Positions 1-8,695 of a DNA stretch of 64,000 nt are shown here, piece after piece. The DNA comes from JADGGV01 sp035715725. Its GTDB lineage: Bacteria; Gemmatimonadota; Gemmatimonadetes; Longimicrobiales; RSA9. The DNA lies in assembly GCA_035715725.1 (NCBI GenBank), contig DASTKT010000007.1, positions 1 through 64,000 on the forward strand. The letters are read 5' to 3'. Each line of letters starts with the position of its first letter. Position 1 is the first letter of the stretch. The position numbers were made by a program, and so were the translations under genes. A model generated the notes under the pieces. The model saw nothing but the letters and a program-made list of their open reading frames with translations, did no database searches and was not told where the DNA came from.

Positions 1-306
1 GGGTGAATCGGAGGCGTCCCTCCGAGCCACCGCGCATGTCGGGGCCGTGGACCGCTGTCCCCGGATGCGCTCCCGCAAGTTCACACGCCCGGCGCCGCCC
101 CGGCAAGTCCTTCGGAGCGACTTCGGGACCCGCCGCCACGCCTCCGCCGCAACCCCCACCCCGCGCCGGGCCGGGGCCCGATCGGAGCCTCCAGGTGCCG
201 GCCTGGCCCGCTGGGACCGCCGCGCCGGGCCGCCATCCCTTGTCGCGAGTCGGGCGTTTCACGCATCTTCATCGGCTGACGAACGTTCGGGAGACGTGAA
301 TCCATC
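1..306. other. Gene-free leading stretch
   Basis: No open frame here has the strong third-position G/C bias of the real genes nearby or any recognisable motif. The stretch is very GC-rich with C-runs on the plus strand. The only signal seen is a possible promoter near its right end. It could hold the end of a transcription unit lying to the left of the window. Confidence 0.6.
240..269 (+). promoter_or_regulatory. Possible promoter of the VanZ-aspS run
   Basis: TTGTCG at 240-245 and CATCTT at 264-269 are separated by 18 bp, about 35 bp before the VanZ-like start. The -10 box departs from the TANNTT form seen elsewhere in the window at its first base, so this is a weak call. Confidence 0.35.
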
Positions 307-699
307 GTGACCGCCACGCCGAGCCCCGTGCGGCGACGGATGACGGCGTATGCGCCGGCCCTGGCCTGGGCGGCCGGGATCCTGTTCGTCGGAAGCCGGC
401 CGAATGTCCGTCTGCCGGTGGCCTGGCCGCCGGTCGACAAGCTCGGTCATTTCCTCATGTTCGCGGGCCTCGGCGGCCTGCTCGCATGGGGGTGGCGGCG
501 CATCGGCCGCCGGCCGGCCTGGGGATGGCTCCTCGCGGGCGCGCTCCTGCTCGGCGCCGGCGACGAGTGGCACCAGCGGGTGGTGCCGGGGCGGAGCTCG
601 GACGTGAGAGACTGGGTGGCGGACGCGGTCGGGGCGGTCACCGGCTTCGCCGTGGTGGCCCGGGTGTGGCGGGGTGGTACCGGAAAGGAAAGGGAATGA
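307..699 (+). CDS. VanZ-like membrane protein
   Basis: A 130-residue membrane protein with three or four hydrophobic segments. It carries VanZ-family signatures: DKLGHFLMFAGLG around residues 45-57, then a DEWHQ motif and a RSSDVRDWVADAVGA stretch near residues 80-115. The family is named for a teicoplanin-resistance protein, but most members have no known function and nothing here points to resistance. The start is taken at GTG 307; ATG 340 is an alternative that shortens the N-terminus by 11 residues. The gene overlaps aspS by 4 bp (ATGA), so the two are probably co-translated. Confidence 0.8.
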   Translation: MTATPSPVRRRMTAYAPALAWAAGILFVGSRPNVRLPVAWPPVDKLGHFLMFAGLGGLLAWGWRRIGRRPAWGWLLAGALLLGAGDEWHQRVVPGRSSDVRDWVADAVGAVTGFAVVARVWRGGTGKERE

Positions 700-2600
700 G
701 CCAGACGTTGCCGACGACATATCGGAGCACCCTGCTGGGCACGTTGCGGCGGGGGGATGCGGACACCGAGGTCGGGCTCGCCGGGTGGGTACACCGCCGG
801 CGCGACCTGGGCGGCCTCGTCTTCGTGGACCTCAGGGACCGTTCCGGGCGGATCCAGCTCTCGTTCGGGCCGGAGTGGACGCCGACAGAGGTGCTCGAGC
901 GCGCCCGGCGGCTGGGCGCGGAGGACGTCGTGGCGGTGCGCGGCGTGGTGCGCGCGCGCCCGGCCGCGAACGTCAACCCGGAGATGGCGACGGGCGAGGT
1001 GGAGGTTCACGTCACGGGGTTGGAGATCCTCTCGCAGGCGGAGACTCCGCCGATCCCGGTGGCCGTCTCGCCCGGCGACGAGCTGCCGGCCGAGGAGCTG
1101 CGGCTCCGGTACCGCTACCTGGATCTCCGCCGGGACGACCTACAGCACGCGCTCGCGCTGCGCCATCGTGCACTCCAGGTGGTTCGCGCACACCTGTCGC
1201 AGGACGGGTTCTACGAGATCGAGACCCCGATGCTGACGCGGCGCACGCCGGAGGGCGCCCGGGACTACCTGGTGCCCAGCCGGGTGCATCCGGGCGAGTT
1301 CTACGCGCTGCCGCAGTCGCCGCAGATCTACAAGCAGCTCCTGATGGTGTCGGGGTACGACCGCTACTTCCAGATCGCGCGCTGCCTCCGGGACGAGGAC
1401 CTGCGCGCCGACCGGCAGCCGGAGTTCACGCAGATCGACGCGGAGATGTCCTTCGTGACGGAGGAGGACATCTTCCGCGTCGGCGAGGGCCTGATGGCGG
1501 CGCTCTGGCGCGAGGTGCTCGGCGTGGAACTGGAGCTGCCGTTCCCGCGCCTGACGTACCGCGAGGCGATCGAGCGCTACGGCACGGACAAGCCCGACCT
1601 GCGCTTCGGGATGCAGTTCCAGGACGTGACGGAGCTGTTGCAGGAGGCCGATTTCCGGATCTTCCAGGAAACCCGCGGCACGGGCCTGCGCATACGGGGT
1701 ATCCGTGCGCCGGGCGGGGCGGCGCTCTCGCGCAAGGAGCTGGACCAACTCACCGACGTGGCGAAGGCCGCCGGTGCCGCCGGCGCGCTCTGGGTCCGGC
1801 GCACGGAGGAGGGGCTCGCCGGCCCGTTCGCGAAGGCGCTGGACGCCGGCCTCGTCGAGCGCTTCATCGAGAGGACGGGCCTCGAGGTCGGCGACCTCTT
1901 CGTCGCCGTCGTCGGTCGCTACCGGCTGGCACCGGTAGTGCCGGAGAGCCACGAGGGTGCCACCGATGCCCACCGGCTCGGCGGCGCCGAGGCGGCGCTC
2001 GACGCGCTCCGGCGCCACCTCGGTGATCGCCTCGGGCTGCGTGACCCGACGAAGCATGCCTGGGCGTGGGTGACGGAGTTTCCGCTCTTCGAGTGGGACG
2101 TGGAGGCGAACCGGCTGGTGGCCGCGCACCACCCGTTCACCAGCCCGCTGCCGCAGGATGTGGCGGTGCTCGAGCGCTACACCGCCGAGGGGCCGCCTTC
2201 GCCGGACGCGGCGCGGGGCCTCTTCGACGAGGGGCTGCGCTCCCGCGCGTACGATGCGGTGTATAATGGGAACGAGATGGCGAGCGGCTCGATTCGCATC
2301 CATGACCAGGTGCTGCAGCGGCACGTCTTCCGCGCGATCGGCCTCTCCGAGGCGGAGGCGCGGGCGAAGTTCGGCTTCCTGCTGGAGGCGTTCCGCTATG
2401 GCCCGCCGCCGCACGGCGGCTTCGCGTTCGGGTTCGACCGGCTCGTGATGCTGCTGGCGGGCGCGTCGAGCCTGCGCGACGTCATCGCGTTCCCGAAGAC
2501 CACCGCCGCGCGCGCTCTCTTCGAGGGGGCGCCGTCGCCCGTCGATGCGCGCGACCTGCGCGAGCTGCACATCGGGGTGTTGGAAGAGAAGAGGAGTTAG
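696..2600 (+). CDS. aspS: Aspartyl-tRNA synthetase
   Basis: Cytoplasmic class II synthetase that charges tRNA-Asp, 634 residues, slightly longer than the usual bacterial form of about 590. Visible in order: N-terminal OB anticodon-binding domain (GWVHRRRDLGG, residues 30-40); motif 2 (RDEDLRADRQPEFTQID); the bacterial GAD insertion domain in the middle; and motif 3 (GFAFGFDRLVMLLAG) near the C-terminus. ATG 696 is chosen because GGAAAGG lies just upstream and it overlaps the VanZ stop as ATGA; a longer upstream open frame is not part of the protein. Leu38 sits where family studies find Leu in discriminating and His in non-discriminating enzymes, which hints at an Asp-only enzyme. That last point is inference. 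Confidence 0.97.
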   Translation: MSQTLPTTYRSTLLGTLRRGDADTEVGLAGWVHRRRDLGGLVFVDLRDRSGRIQLSFGPEWTPTEVLERARRLGAEDVVAVRGVVRARPAANVNPEMATGEVEVHVTGLEILSQAETPPIPVAVSPGDELPAEELRLRYRYLDLRRDDLQHALALRHRALQVVRAHLSQDGFYEIETPMLTRRTPEGARDYLVPSRVHPGEFYALPQSPQIYKQLLMVSGYDRYFQIARCLRDEDLRADRQPEFTQIDAEMSFVTEEDIFRVGEGLMAALWREVLGVELELPFPRLTYREAIERYGTDKPDLRFGMQFQDVTELLQEADFRIFQETRGTGLRIRGIRAPGGAALSRKELDQLTDVAKAAGAAGALWVRRTEEGLAGPFAKALDAGLVERFIERTGLEVGDLFVAVVGRYRLAPVVPESHEGATDAHRLGGAEAALDALRRHLGDRLGLRDPTKHAWAWVTEFPLFEWDVEANRLVAAHHPFTSPLPQDVAVLERYTAEGPPSPDAARGLFDEGLRSRAYDAVYNGNEMASGSIRIHDQVLQRHVFRAIGLSEAEARAKFGFLLEAFRYGPPPHGGFAFGFDRLVMLLAGASSLRDVIAFPKTTAARALFEGAPSPVDARDLRELHIGVLEEKRS

Positions 2601-3620
2601 ATGGCCGAAGTCGAGACCACCACGGTCGAGCACCGCCTGCCCACGGAGGGCGCGGATTACCTTCTCCTGGCCGGCGTGACCGATGCCAACCTGCAGGAGC
2701 TGGCGCGCGCCTCGCGCTGCCGCGCCGTCCTGCGCGGCGACCACCTCGTCCTGTCCGGCGAGCTCGACGACGTCGAGCGCGCCGTACCGATCGCGAAACG
2801 GTTGATCGACATGGCGCGCATGGGCACGGCCTTCGGACCGGCCGACATCCGCCGCGCCTTCGAGGGCGCCGGCGTGCCCACCGCCATGGCGGAGGCCGGC
2901 GCGGGCCGGGCCGCGCCGGCGGGCCCGCGCGTCGCGGACGAGGACCACCGCGTCGTGCTCGCGGGGCTGCGGAAGATCATCGCACCGAAGTCCGAGGGGC
3001 AGCGGGAGTACCTCCAGGCGATCGCGGAGAAGGACATCGTGATCGCGATCGGGCCGGCCGGCACCGGCAAGACGTACCTGGCCGTGGCCATGGCGGTGGA
3101 TGCGCTGCGGAAGAACCGCGTCAAGCGGATCGTGCTGGCGCGCCCCGCCGTCGAGGCGGGCGAGAACCTCGGCTTCCTGCCGGGCGACCTGCAGGAAAAG
3201 GTCGACCCCTACCTGCGGCCGTTGTACGACGCGCTCGAGGACATGATGCCCGCCGACTGGGTGCGGCGCTCGCTCGAGTCGCGCAGCATCGAGATCGCGC
3301 CGCTGGCGTACATGCGTGGCCGCACGCTGGCGGACGCGTTCGTGATCCTGGACGAGGCGCAGAACGCGACGACGGCGCAGATGAAGATGTTCCTGACGCG
3401 TCTCGGCCTGAACTCGCGGGTGGTCATCACCGGCGACAAGACGCAGATCGACCTGCCTCGCCGCGAGGATTCCGGGCTGCTCGAGATCGAGCGGATCCTC
3501 CAGGGCATCGAGGGGATCGAGGTGATCTACCTCGAGGGCGCCGACGTGGTGCGGCACCGGCTGGTGAAGGAGATCATCCGGGCGTACGCCGAGCTGGGCG
3601 AGGAGAGGCAGGAGGCATAG
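2601..3620 (+). CDS. ybeZ: PhoH-family ATPase (YbeZ-like)
   Basis: A 339-residue cytoplasmic ATPase of the PhoH/PhoL family, related to helicase cores. An N-terminal domain of about 110 residues precedes the ATPase. Walker A is GPAGTGKT (about residue 152) and Walker B is VILDEAQNAT (about residue 249); ITGDKTQIDLP is the sensor-like motif. The start codon follows the aspS stop with no gap and uses the GAGGAG inside the end of aspS as ribosome-binding site. The order PhoH, HD-domain protein, YbeY is common in bacteria and links this protein to the ribosome and RNA-quality role proposed for YbeZ/YbeY. Confidence 0.92.
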   Translation: MAEVETTTVEHRLPTEGADYLLLAGVTDANLQELARASRCRAVLRGDHLVLSGELDDVERAVPIAKRLIDMARMGTAFGPADIRRAFEGAGVPTAMAEAGAGRAAPAGPRVADEDHRVVLAGLRKIIAPKSEGQREYLQAIAEKDIVIAIGPAGTGKTYLAVAMAVDALRKNRVKRIVLARPAVEAGENLGFLPGDLQEKVDPYLRPLYDALEDMMPADWVRRSLESRSIEIAPLAYMRGRTLADAFVILDEAQNATTAQMKMFLTRLGLNSRVVITGDKTQIDLPRREDSGLLEIERILQGIEGIEVIYLEGADVVRHRLVKEIIRAYAELGEERQEA

Positions 3621-3623
3621 CGC

Positions 3624-5897
3624 GTGGGTGAACGCTTCGGGCTGCGCGACGCCTGGCGCGCGCTCAGCAACCCGCCGGCGCGAGGTTGGCGGGCGGGCGT
3701 CGTGCAGCACGGGGCCCGGCTGCTCGTCCTGGTCGGGCTGTCGGCCTCGCTCCATCTGCTGTTCCCCGTCGCGCCGCTCCCCGACATCCCGGTTCTCGAA
3801 AAGGGCATGGTGTCCGATCAGGACGTCATCGCCCAGGTGCCGTTCCCCATCTTCAAGAACGACCAGGAGCTCCGGCGCGAGCGCGCGGAGGCGGCGGCCT
3901 CGGTCACGCCGATCTTCGAGTACGACCCCGTGGCCGCCGACACGATGGAGGCGCGCGTCCGCGGCTTCATGGCTCGGATCGACAGCGTCGTCGCGCACGA
4001 CGGCGGCGTCGGCGCCGAGCAGGCCGGGGTACGCGCGGTCGCCGCCGCGAACGGGCTCCCCGTCACGCCGGAGGTGGTCGAGCTGCTGCGCGGCGCGCGC
4101 ACGCGCGGGATCCTGGCGCGCAGCCTCGTGCTCACGATCCGCACCGACCTGCCCGCGGGAGTCGCGTCGGCCACGGAGCTGAAGGAGAGCGGCTCGGCCC
4201 AGCTCCGGGTTCGCCGCGGCGGCATCGAGCGGACACTGCCGCGGGACTCGCTGCTCACGGCGCCGTACCTCTACGAGCGGTCCAGCCGGTACCTCCCGTG
4301 GAACGCGCCGCAGGGCGCGGCCGAGCTGCAGCGCCTTCTCCTGATCCGCTTCTTCGAGCCGTCCATTCGGCTGAACAGCGCCGCCACGGAGCTGGCCCGG
4401 GACCAGGCCCGCGCGGCCGTCCCGTCCGTGAAGGGGCAGGTCCTGCGCGGCGAGCGGATCGTCGGCGCGCACGAGCAGGTGCGCGACCAGGAGCTGCAGC
4501 GCTTGCACGCGTACCAGGACGAGCTGACGCGGCGCGGCCACCTGCAGTCCGGGGCGGAGCGGTGGAAGCGGGCCGGCGGCGCGATCCTCCGCAACTTCCT
4601 GCTGCTGCTCGGCTTCGGGCTCCTCCTGCACTTCTACCGGCCGGGTGTCTACGGCGCGTTCCGGCAGGTCGTGCTGGTGGCGGCCATCGTGTTCGGCGTC
4701 GCCGGTGTCACCGCCCTCGTCGACCGCTTCGATGCTCCTCCCGAGCTGATCCCGACGGCGCTCCTGGCCCTCGTGGTGGCGGCGCTCTGGGACGGGCGCA
4801 TGGCGCTGAACCTCGCGCTCATCGTCTCGATCCTGCTCGCGGTCCAGACGCCGTTCCTCGGGATGTCCGCGCTCCTCACCATGCTGGCGGGAGGCGTCGG
4901 CGCGGCGTTGAGCGTGCGCGTCGTGCAGCGCCGATCCCAGACCTGGGTCTTCATCGCGCTCATCTCGACGGCCTACGTGGCCATGGCCGTGGCGCTCGGC
5001 CTGCTCCGCTCGTCGCCCATCGACGATGTCTACCGGTCGGCGGGGTGGGGCGTGCTGAGCGCGATCGGGAGCGCCCTCGTCGCCATGGGGCTGCTGCCGC
5101 TCCTCGAGGCGTTCACGCACATCACGACGAACCAGACGCTGCTCGAGCTGGCCGACATGAACCGGCCGCTGCTGCGCCGCCTGGCGCTGGAGGCGCCCGG
5201 CACGTACGCGCACTCGATCAACGTGGCGAACCTCGCCGAGGCGGCGGCACGCGCGATCGGCGCGGATTCGTTGCTGACGCGGGTCGGGACGTACTACCAC
5301 GACGTCGGCAAGATCGCGAAGCCGCAGTACTTCATCGAGAACCAGCCGCAGGGCCGCAATCCGCACGACCGGCTGAAGCCCTCCATGTCGGCGGCGATCG
5401 TGCGAGGCCACGTGCTGGAGGGCGTGCGCCTGGCCGACCAGTACAAGCTGCCGCAATCGGTGAAGGCGTTCATCCGTGAGCATCACGGCACGCAGAGCAT
5501 CGGGTTCTTCCTCGAGCAGGCGCGCCAGCTGAATCCGGCCGGGGACATCAACCCGGTCGAGTTCGCCTACCCGGGTCCGCGGCCGCAGTCCCGCGAGACC
5601 GCGCTCCTCATGCTGGCGGACTCCGTGGAATCGGCCGCCCGCGTCCTCCAGGACCCGACGCCGGAGCGGATCGGCGCGCTCGTGAACCGAATCGTGGAGA
5701 CCAAGATCGGCGCCGGCCAGCTCGACGAGTGCCCGCTGACGTTCGGCGAGCTCTCCCGCGTCAAGGAGCAGTTCGTGAAGGTGCTGACCGGGATGTACCA
5801 CCATCGGATCGACTACCCCGCGCCGGCGCGGGAACCGGCGGTGGTGGGGGCGGTGCCGGTCGCCACGCTCGCGGCGAAGCAGGGCGGGGCGGGCTGA
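3624..5897 (+). CDS. PgpH-like membrane HD-domain phosphodiesterase
   Basis: A 757-residue membrane protein of the 7TMR-HD (PgpH) family, whose characterised members hydrolyse cyclic di-AMP. One N-terminal membrane helix (residues 32-52) is followed by a large extracytoplasmic domain, a block of six or seven membrane helices between about residues 320 and 500, and a C-terminal cytoplasmic HD domain. The HD domain shows YAHSINVANL and then YYHDVGKI (His559, Asp560) and a later REHHGTQ. The start is GTG 3624, after GGAGG in the end of the previous gene; a second GTG lies four bases further on in another frame. Position between ybeZ and ybeY is the usual one for this family. Substrate specificity is inferred from the family. 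Confidence 0.9.
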   Translation: MGERFGLRDAWRALSNPPARGWRAGVVQHGARLLVLVGLSASLHLLFPVAPLPDIPVLEKGMVSDQDVIAQVPFPIFKNDQELRRERAEAAASVTPIFEYDPVAADTMEARVRGFMARIDSVVAHDGGVGAEQAGVRAVAAANGLPVTPEVVELLRGARTRGILARSLVLTIRTDLPAGVASATELKESGSAQLRVRRGGIERTLPRDSLLTAPYLYERSSRYLPWNAPQGAAELQRLLLIRFFEPSIRLNSAATELARDQARAAVPSVKGQVLRGERIVGAHEQVRDQELQRLHAYQDELTRRGHLQSGAERWKRAGGAILRNFLLLLGFGLLLHFYRPGVYGAFRQVVLVAAIVFGVAGVTALVDRFDAPPELIPTALLALVVAALWDGRMALNLALIVSILLAVQTPFLGMSALLTMLAGGVGAALSVRVVQRRSQTWVFIALISTAYVAMAVALGLLRSSPIDDVYRSAGWGVLSAIGSALVAMGLLPLLEAFTHITTNQTLLELADMNRPLLRRLALEAPGTYAHSINVANLAEAAARAIGADSLLTRVGTYYHDVGKIAKPQYFIENQPQGRNPHDRLKPSMSAAIVRGHVLEGVRLADQYKLPQSVKAFIREHHGTQSIGFFLEQARQLNPAGDINPVEFAYPGPRPQSRETALLMLADSVESAARVLQDPTPERIGALVNRIVETKIGAGQLDECPLTFGELSRVKEQFVKVLTGMYHHRIDYPAPAREPAVVGAVPVATLAAKQGGAG

Positions 5898-6337
5898 TGG
5901 CCATTCTGGTGCACATCAACGCCGAGGGCGTGGGGCCGCTCGATCCCGACGTCGAGCTCCTCCTCGAGCGCGCGGCGGCCGCGGCGTTCCGGGCGGCGGG
6001 CGCAGCCGATGCCGAGCTCTCCATCACGCTGCTCGACGACGCCGGGATCGCGGCGCTGAACGAGCGCTACCTCGGCCACGAGGGTCCGACGGACGTGATC
6101 TCCTTCGCTCTCTACGACGAGGGAGAGCCTCCGTTGGGCGACGTCTACATCGGCCATGCGCAGGCGCTGCGCCAGGCCGAGCAGAACGGCGTGGCGGAAC
6201 CGGAGGAGCTCGCGCGGCTCGCCATCCACGGCACGTTGCACGTGCTGGGGGAGGTGCACCCCGAAGGCGACGAGCGCCTCGACAGCCCGATGTGGCGCGC
6301 GCAGGAGCGGATCCTCCGGGAAGTGCTGGAGCGGTAA
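5897..6337 (+). CDS. ybeY: Endoribonuclease / rRNA maturation factor YbeY
   Basis: A 146-residue metal-dependent endoribonuclease of 16S rRNA maturation and late 70S quality control. The zinc-binding motif is HGTLHVLGEVH (about residues 112-122), keeping the three histidines at the standard H-x3-H-x5-H spacing. The Asp that usually precedes the third His (GYDH in most members) is Val here. The PTDVISFALYDEG segment is also typical. The start overlaps the stop of the HD-domain gene as TGATG and so does the next start, which suggests a tightly coupled operon. Length is normal for the family. Confidence 0.95.
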   Translation: MAILVHINAEGVGPLDPDVELLLERAAAAAFRAAGAADAELSITLLDDAGIAALNERYLGHEGPTDVISFALYDEGEPPLGDVYIGHAQALRQAEQNGVAEPEELARLAIHGTLHVLGEVHPEGDERLDSPMWRAQERILREVLER

Positions 6338-6972
6338 TGGGGCGCGGAACGAGCTGGCACCTCCGGCGGCACCTCGTCGCGGGCCTCATCGTGATCGCGC
6401 CCGTGGGCATCACCGCCTACGTCCTCTGGGTCATCTTCCGGTGGCTGGACCAGCTCCTCGGCCGGTTCCTCTACCCGGCGCTCGGCGTGTCCATCCCCGG
6501 GCTCGGGCTGCTCGCCCTGCTCGTGCTCCTCGTCGTGGTCGGGTGGCTGGCCGAGCGGGCGCTCGGGGCCCGGATCCTGGGCTGGTGGCACACCTTCCTC
6601 GAGCGCATCCCCATCGCCCGCCGGATCTACAGCGCGTCGAACCGGATCGTGCGGACCGTGCTCGGCGAGGAGCGGCGCTTCTTCCGCGACGTCGTCATGG
6701 TCGAGTATCCGGCGCAGGGGCGCTGGTCGATCGGCTTCCTCACCGCGGACGCGCCGGCGGCGATGCGCGAGCAGGTACCGGACGGCGTGACCGTGTTCGT
6801 GCCGACGACGCCGAACCCGACGACCGGGTTCCTGGCGGTGATCCCGCGCGACCGCGTGGTCATCCTCTCGATGTCGCTGGAGGACGCCTTCACCTACATC
6901 CTGTCGGCGGGCGCGGTGGCGCCGGACGAGATCGCGGTCCGGCCGGTCCCGGCCGCGGAAGCCCCGTCATGA
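6337..6972 (+). CDS. DUF502 membrane protein
   Basis: A 211-residue membrane protein matching the DUF502 family in layout: a short basic N-terminus, two hydrophobic helices (about residues 11-33 and 50-72), and a soluble C-terminal part. The soluble part contains ERIPIARRIYSASNRI, a V-x-VEYP segment and the family hallmark TTPNPTTGFLAVIP around residues 151-164. The function of DUF502 proteins is unknown. The start overlaps the ybeY stop as TAATG and the end overlaps the next gene as ATGA, so it belongs to the same transcription unit. Confidence 0.85.
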   Translation: MGRGTSWHLRRHLVAGLIVIAPVGITAYVLWVIFRWLDQLLGRFLYPALGVSIPGLGLLALLVLLVVVGWLAERALGARILGWWHTFLERIPIARRIYSASNRIVRTVLGEERRFFRDVVMVEYPAQGRWSIGFLTADAPAAMREQVPDGVTVFVPTTPNPTTGFLAVIPRDRVVILSMSLEDAFTYILSAGAVAPDEIAVRPVPAAEAPS

Positions 6973-8663
6973 GGCGGTGGCGCCGCGGCTGGACGATCTT
7001 CCACCGGCTGCTCCCCTTCGTGGTCGCGTTCCTGCGGGACCGCCGCCGCTGGATCCTCTTCGGGCGCCCGCGCCCGCTGTCCCGATCGCAGCACGAGCGG
7101 CGCGCCGAGCGCCTGACGGCCACGATCGCCGCGCTCGGCCCCACGTTCATCAAGCTCGCCCAGGTCTTCAGCGCCCGGGCGGACATCCTCCCCGAGCCGT
7201 ACCTCTCGGCGGTGAGCCGGCTCCAGGACCAGGTGCCGCCGGACCCGTCAGCGGCGATCGAGGCGGTGCTGGAGGCGGAGCTCGGCGCGGCGGTCGACGT
7301 CGTGTTCGCCGAGTTCGAGCGGGTGCCGGTGGCCGCCGCCAGCCTGGGCCAGGTCCACGCGGCGCGGCTCGGCGGCGAGAAGGTCGCGGTCAAGGTGCTG
7401 CGGCCGGGCGTGGAGGCGCTCGTCGCCGTCGACCTCGACATCTCCTTCCGGATCCTCTTCCTGCTGAACGTCTTCTTCCCGAACCACCACGTCCGCGCGC
7501 TCACGACCGTCGTCCGCGAGTTCAGCGTGCGGGTGCGGGAGGAGATGGACTTCCGCGAGGAAGCGGCGCACATGGCGATGTTCCACGAGCACTTCGGCGC
7601 CGAGCGCCGCGTGCGGGCGCCGCGCGTGTACGAGCACCTCACCCGCCGCCGCGTGCTCGTGATGGAGTGGGTCGACGGCGACAAGGTGAACCGCCTCGCG
7701 GACCGCTTCGCGTCCGGCGAGCTGTCGTTCGCACGGCTCATGCAGACGCTGACGGAGGTCTACCTCCGGATGCTGCTGGTCGAGGGCTTCCTGCACGCCG
7801 ACCCGCACCCCGGCAACATCCTGGTGGAGGCCGACGGCACCATCGTCTTCCTGGACTGGGGGATGGTCGTGCAGTTCGGCCGCTCCACCCGCGACTCGAT
7901 CCTCCGGCTGGCCATGGCGGCGGCGCGCGAGGACATCGACGCGATGATCAACGGGATGTACGAGCTCGGCATGATCGACCCGGGGATCTCGCGCGCGGAG
8001 ATCCGGGACGCGGCGACGGAGATCCTGGGGATCGTCGACCGCGCCCGCGAGCTCGGACAGCGCCGCGTGCAGGAGATGCTCTACGAGATCATGGACACGT
8101 TCTACACGTGGCCGCTGATCCTGCCGCGCGAGCTCGTCTACTTCTTCCGCGCCGCCGCGCTGCTCGAGGGGATCGGCTTCCTCTACGACCCGTCCTTCAA
8201 CGGGCTGGACGTGGCGAAGCCCGTCATCGCCCGGATGCGCGGCGAGATCCTCGCCGCCGTCGCGCACGAGCCGCGGGAGATCGCGCGCGGGATCATGGAC
8301 GAGGCGCGGGCCGGCATCGCCGCGGTCCGCGAGATCGTGCGCCGCGCCGAGCGCGAGGAGTTCCGCGTCCGCATCCACCCGCGCGACGTCGTGCACCTGG
8401 AGCGCTTCTTCCTGCTCCAGGTCCGCCGGATCCTGCTCAGCCTGTTCGCCGTGAGCGTCGGGGTGATCACCGCGATCACGTTCGTGGAGCTCCGCAACGC
8501 GTGGGTCCTGCTGGCCGGGCTGGCGGTGGCCCTCCTCATGTTCCTGATCGTCCTGGTCATCCCCAGCCACCTGCTGGAGAACCCGCTGCGCCACGCGCGG
8601 GGGCTGCGGCCGCCGGGAGAGGCGGCGGAGCGCGCGCCGCGCCGCCCCGGGCCGCGCGTTTGA
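6969..8663 (+). CDS. ABC1/UbiB-like atypical kinase
   Basis: A 564-residue protein of the ABC1/AarF/UbiB family, ATPase-like kinases linked to quinone biosynthesis and lipid handling. Seen in order: the KxGQ-type segment FIKLAQVFSARADILP (residues 62-77); the Ala-rich loop AAASLGQVH; the ATP-lysine segment VAVKVLRPG; and the catalytic/metal loop HADPHPGNILVE followed by FLDWGMV. A C-terminal pair of membrane helices lies at about residues 488-540. Two family-defining spots vary: the Gly of KxGQ is Ala (KLAQ) and the DFG-like motif is DWG. The ATGA overlap with the DUF502 gene sets the start. No ubiquinone or menaquinone genes lie nearby, so its pathway is not clear from context. Confidence 0.88.
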   Translation: MRRWRRGWTIFHRLLPFVVAFLRDRRRWILFGRPRPLSRSQHERRAERLTATIAALGPTFIKLAQVFSARADILPEPYLSAVSRLQDQVPPDPSAAIEAVLEAELGAAVDVVFAEFERVPVAAASLGQVHAARLGGEKVAVKVLRPGVEALVAVDLDISFRILFLLNVFFPNHHVRALTTVVREFSVRVREEMDFREEAAHMAMFHEHFGAERRVRAPRVYEHLTRRRVLVMEWVDGDKVNRLADRFASGELSFARLMQTLTEVYLRMLLVEGFLHADPHPGNILVEADGTIVFLDWGMVVQFGRSTRDSILRLAMAAAREDIDAMINGMYELGMIDPGISRAEIRDAATEILGIVDRARELGQRRVQEMLYEIMDTFYTWPLILPRELVYFFRAAALLEGIGFLYDPSFNGLDVAKPVIARMRGEILAAVAHEPREIARGIMDEARAGIAAVREIVRRAEREEFRVRIHPRDVVHLERFFLLQVRRILLSLFAVSVGVITAITFVELRNAWVLLAGLAVALLMFLIVLVIPSHLLENPLRHARGLRPPGEAAERAPRRPGPRV

Positions 8664-8688
8664 CACGCGCTCCGGCCGCCCGTCAATT
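8660..8688 (+). promoter_or_regulatory. Promoter of the meaB gene
   Basis: A perfect -35 TTGACA (8660-8665) overlaps the stop codon of the kinase gene. After 17 bp comes TCAATT (8683-8688), and ATG follows only 7 nt later, so transcription would begin at or next to the start codon (leaderless mRNA). There is no Shine-Dalgarno sequence in the gap. Confidence 0.6.
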
Positions 8689-8695
8689 TCCGGCC

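Noticed and set aside
1140..5804. A 1554-codon open frame on the minus strand opposite aspS, ybeZ and the PgpH-like gene
   Set aside because: It is a GC-bias shadow: low-complexity Arg/His/Leu/Glu-rich translation, no motifs, and it covers three well-identified plus-strand genes.
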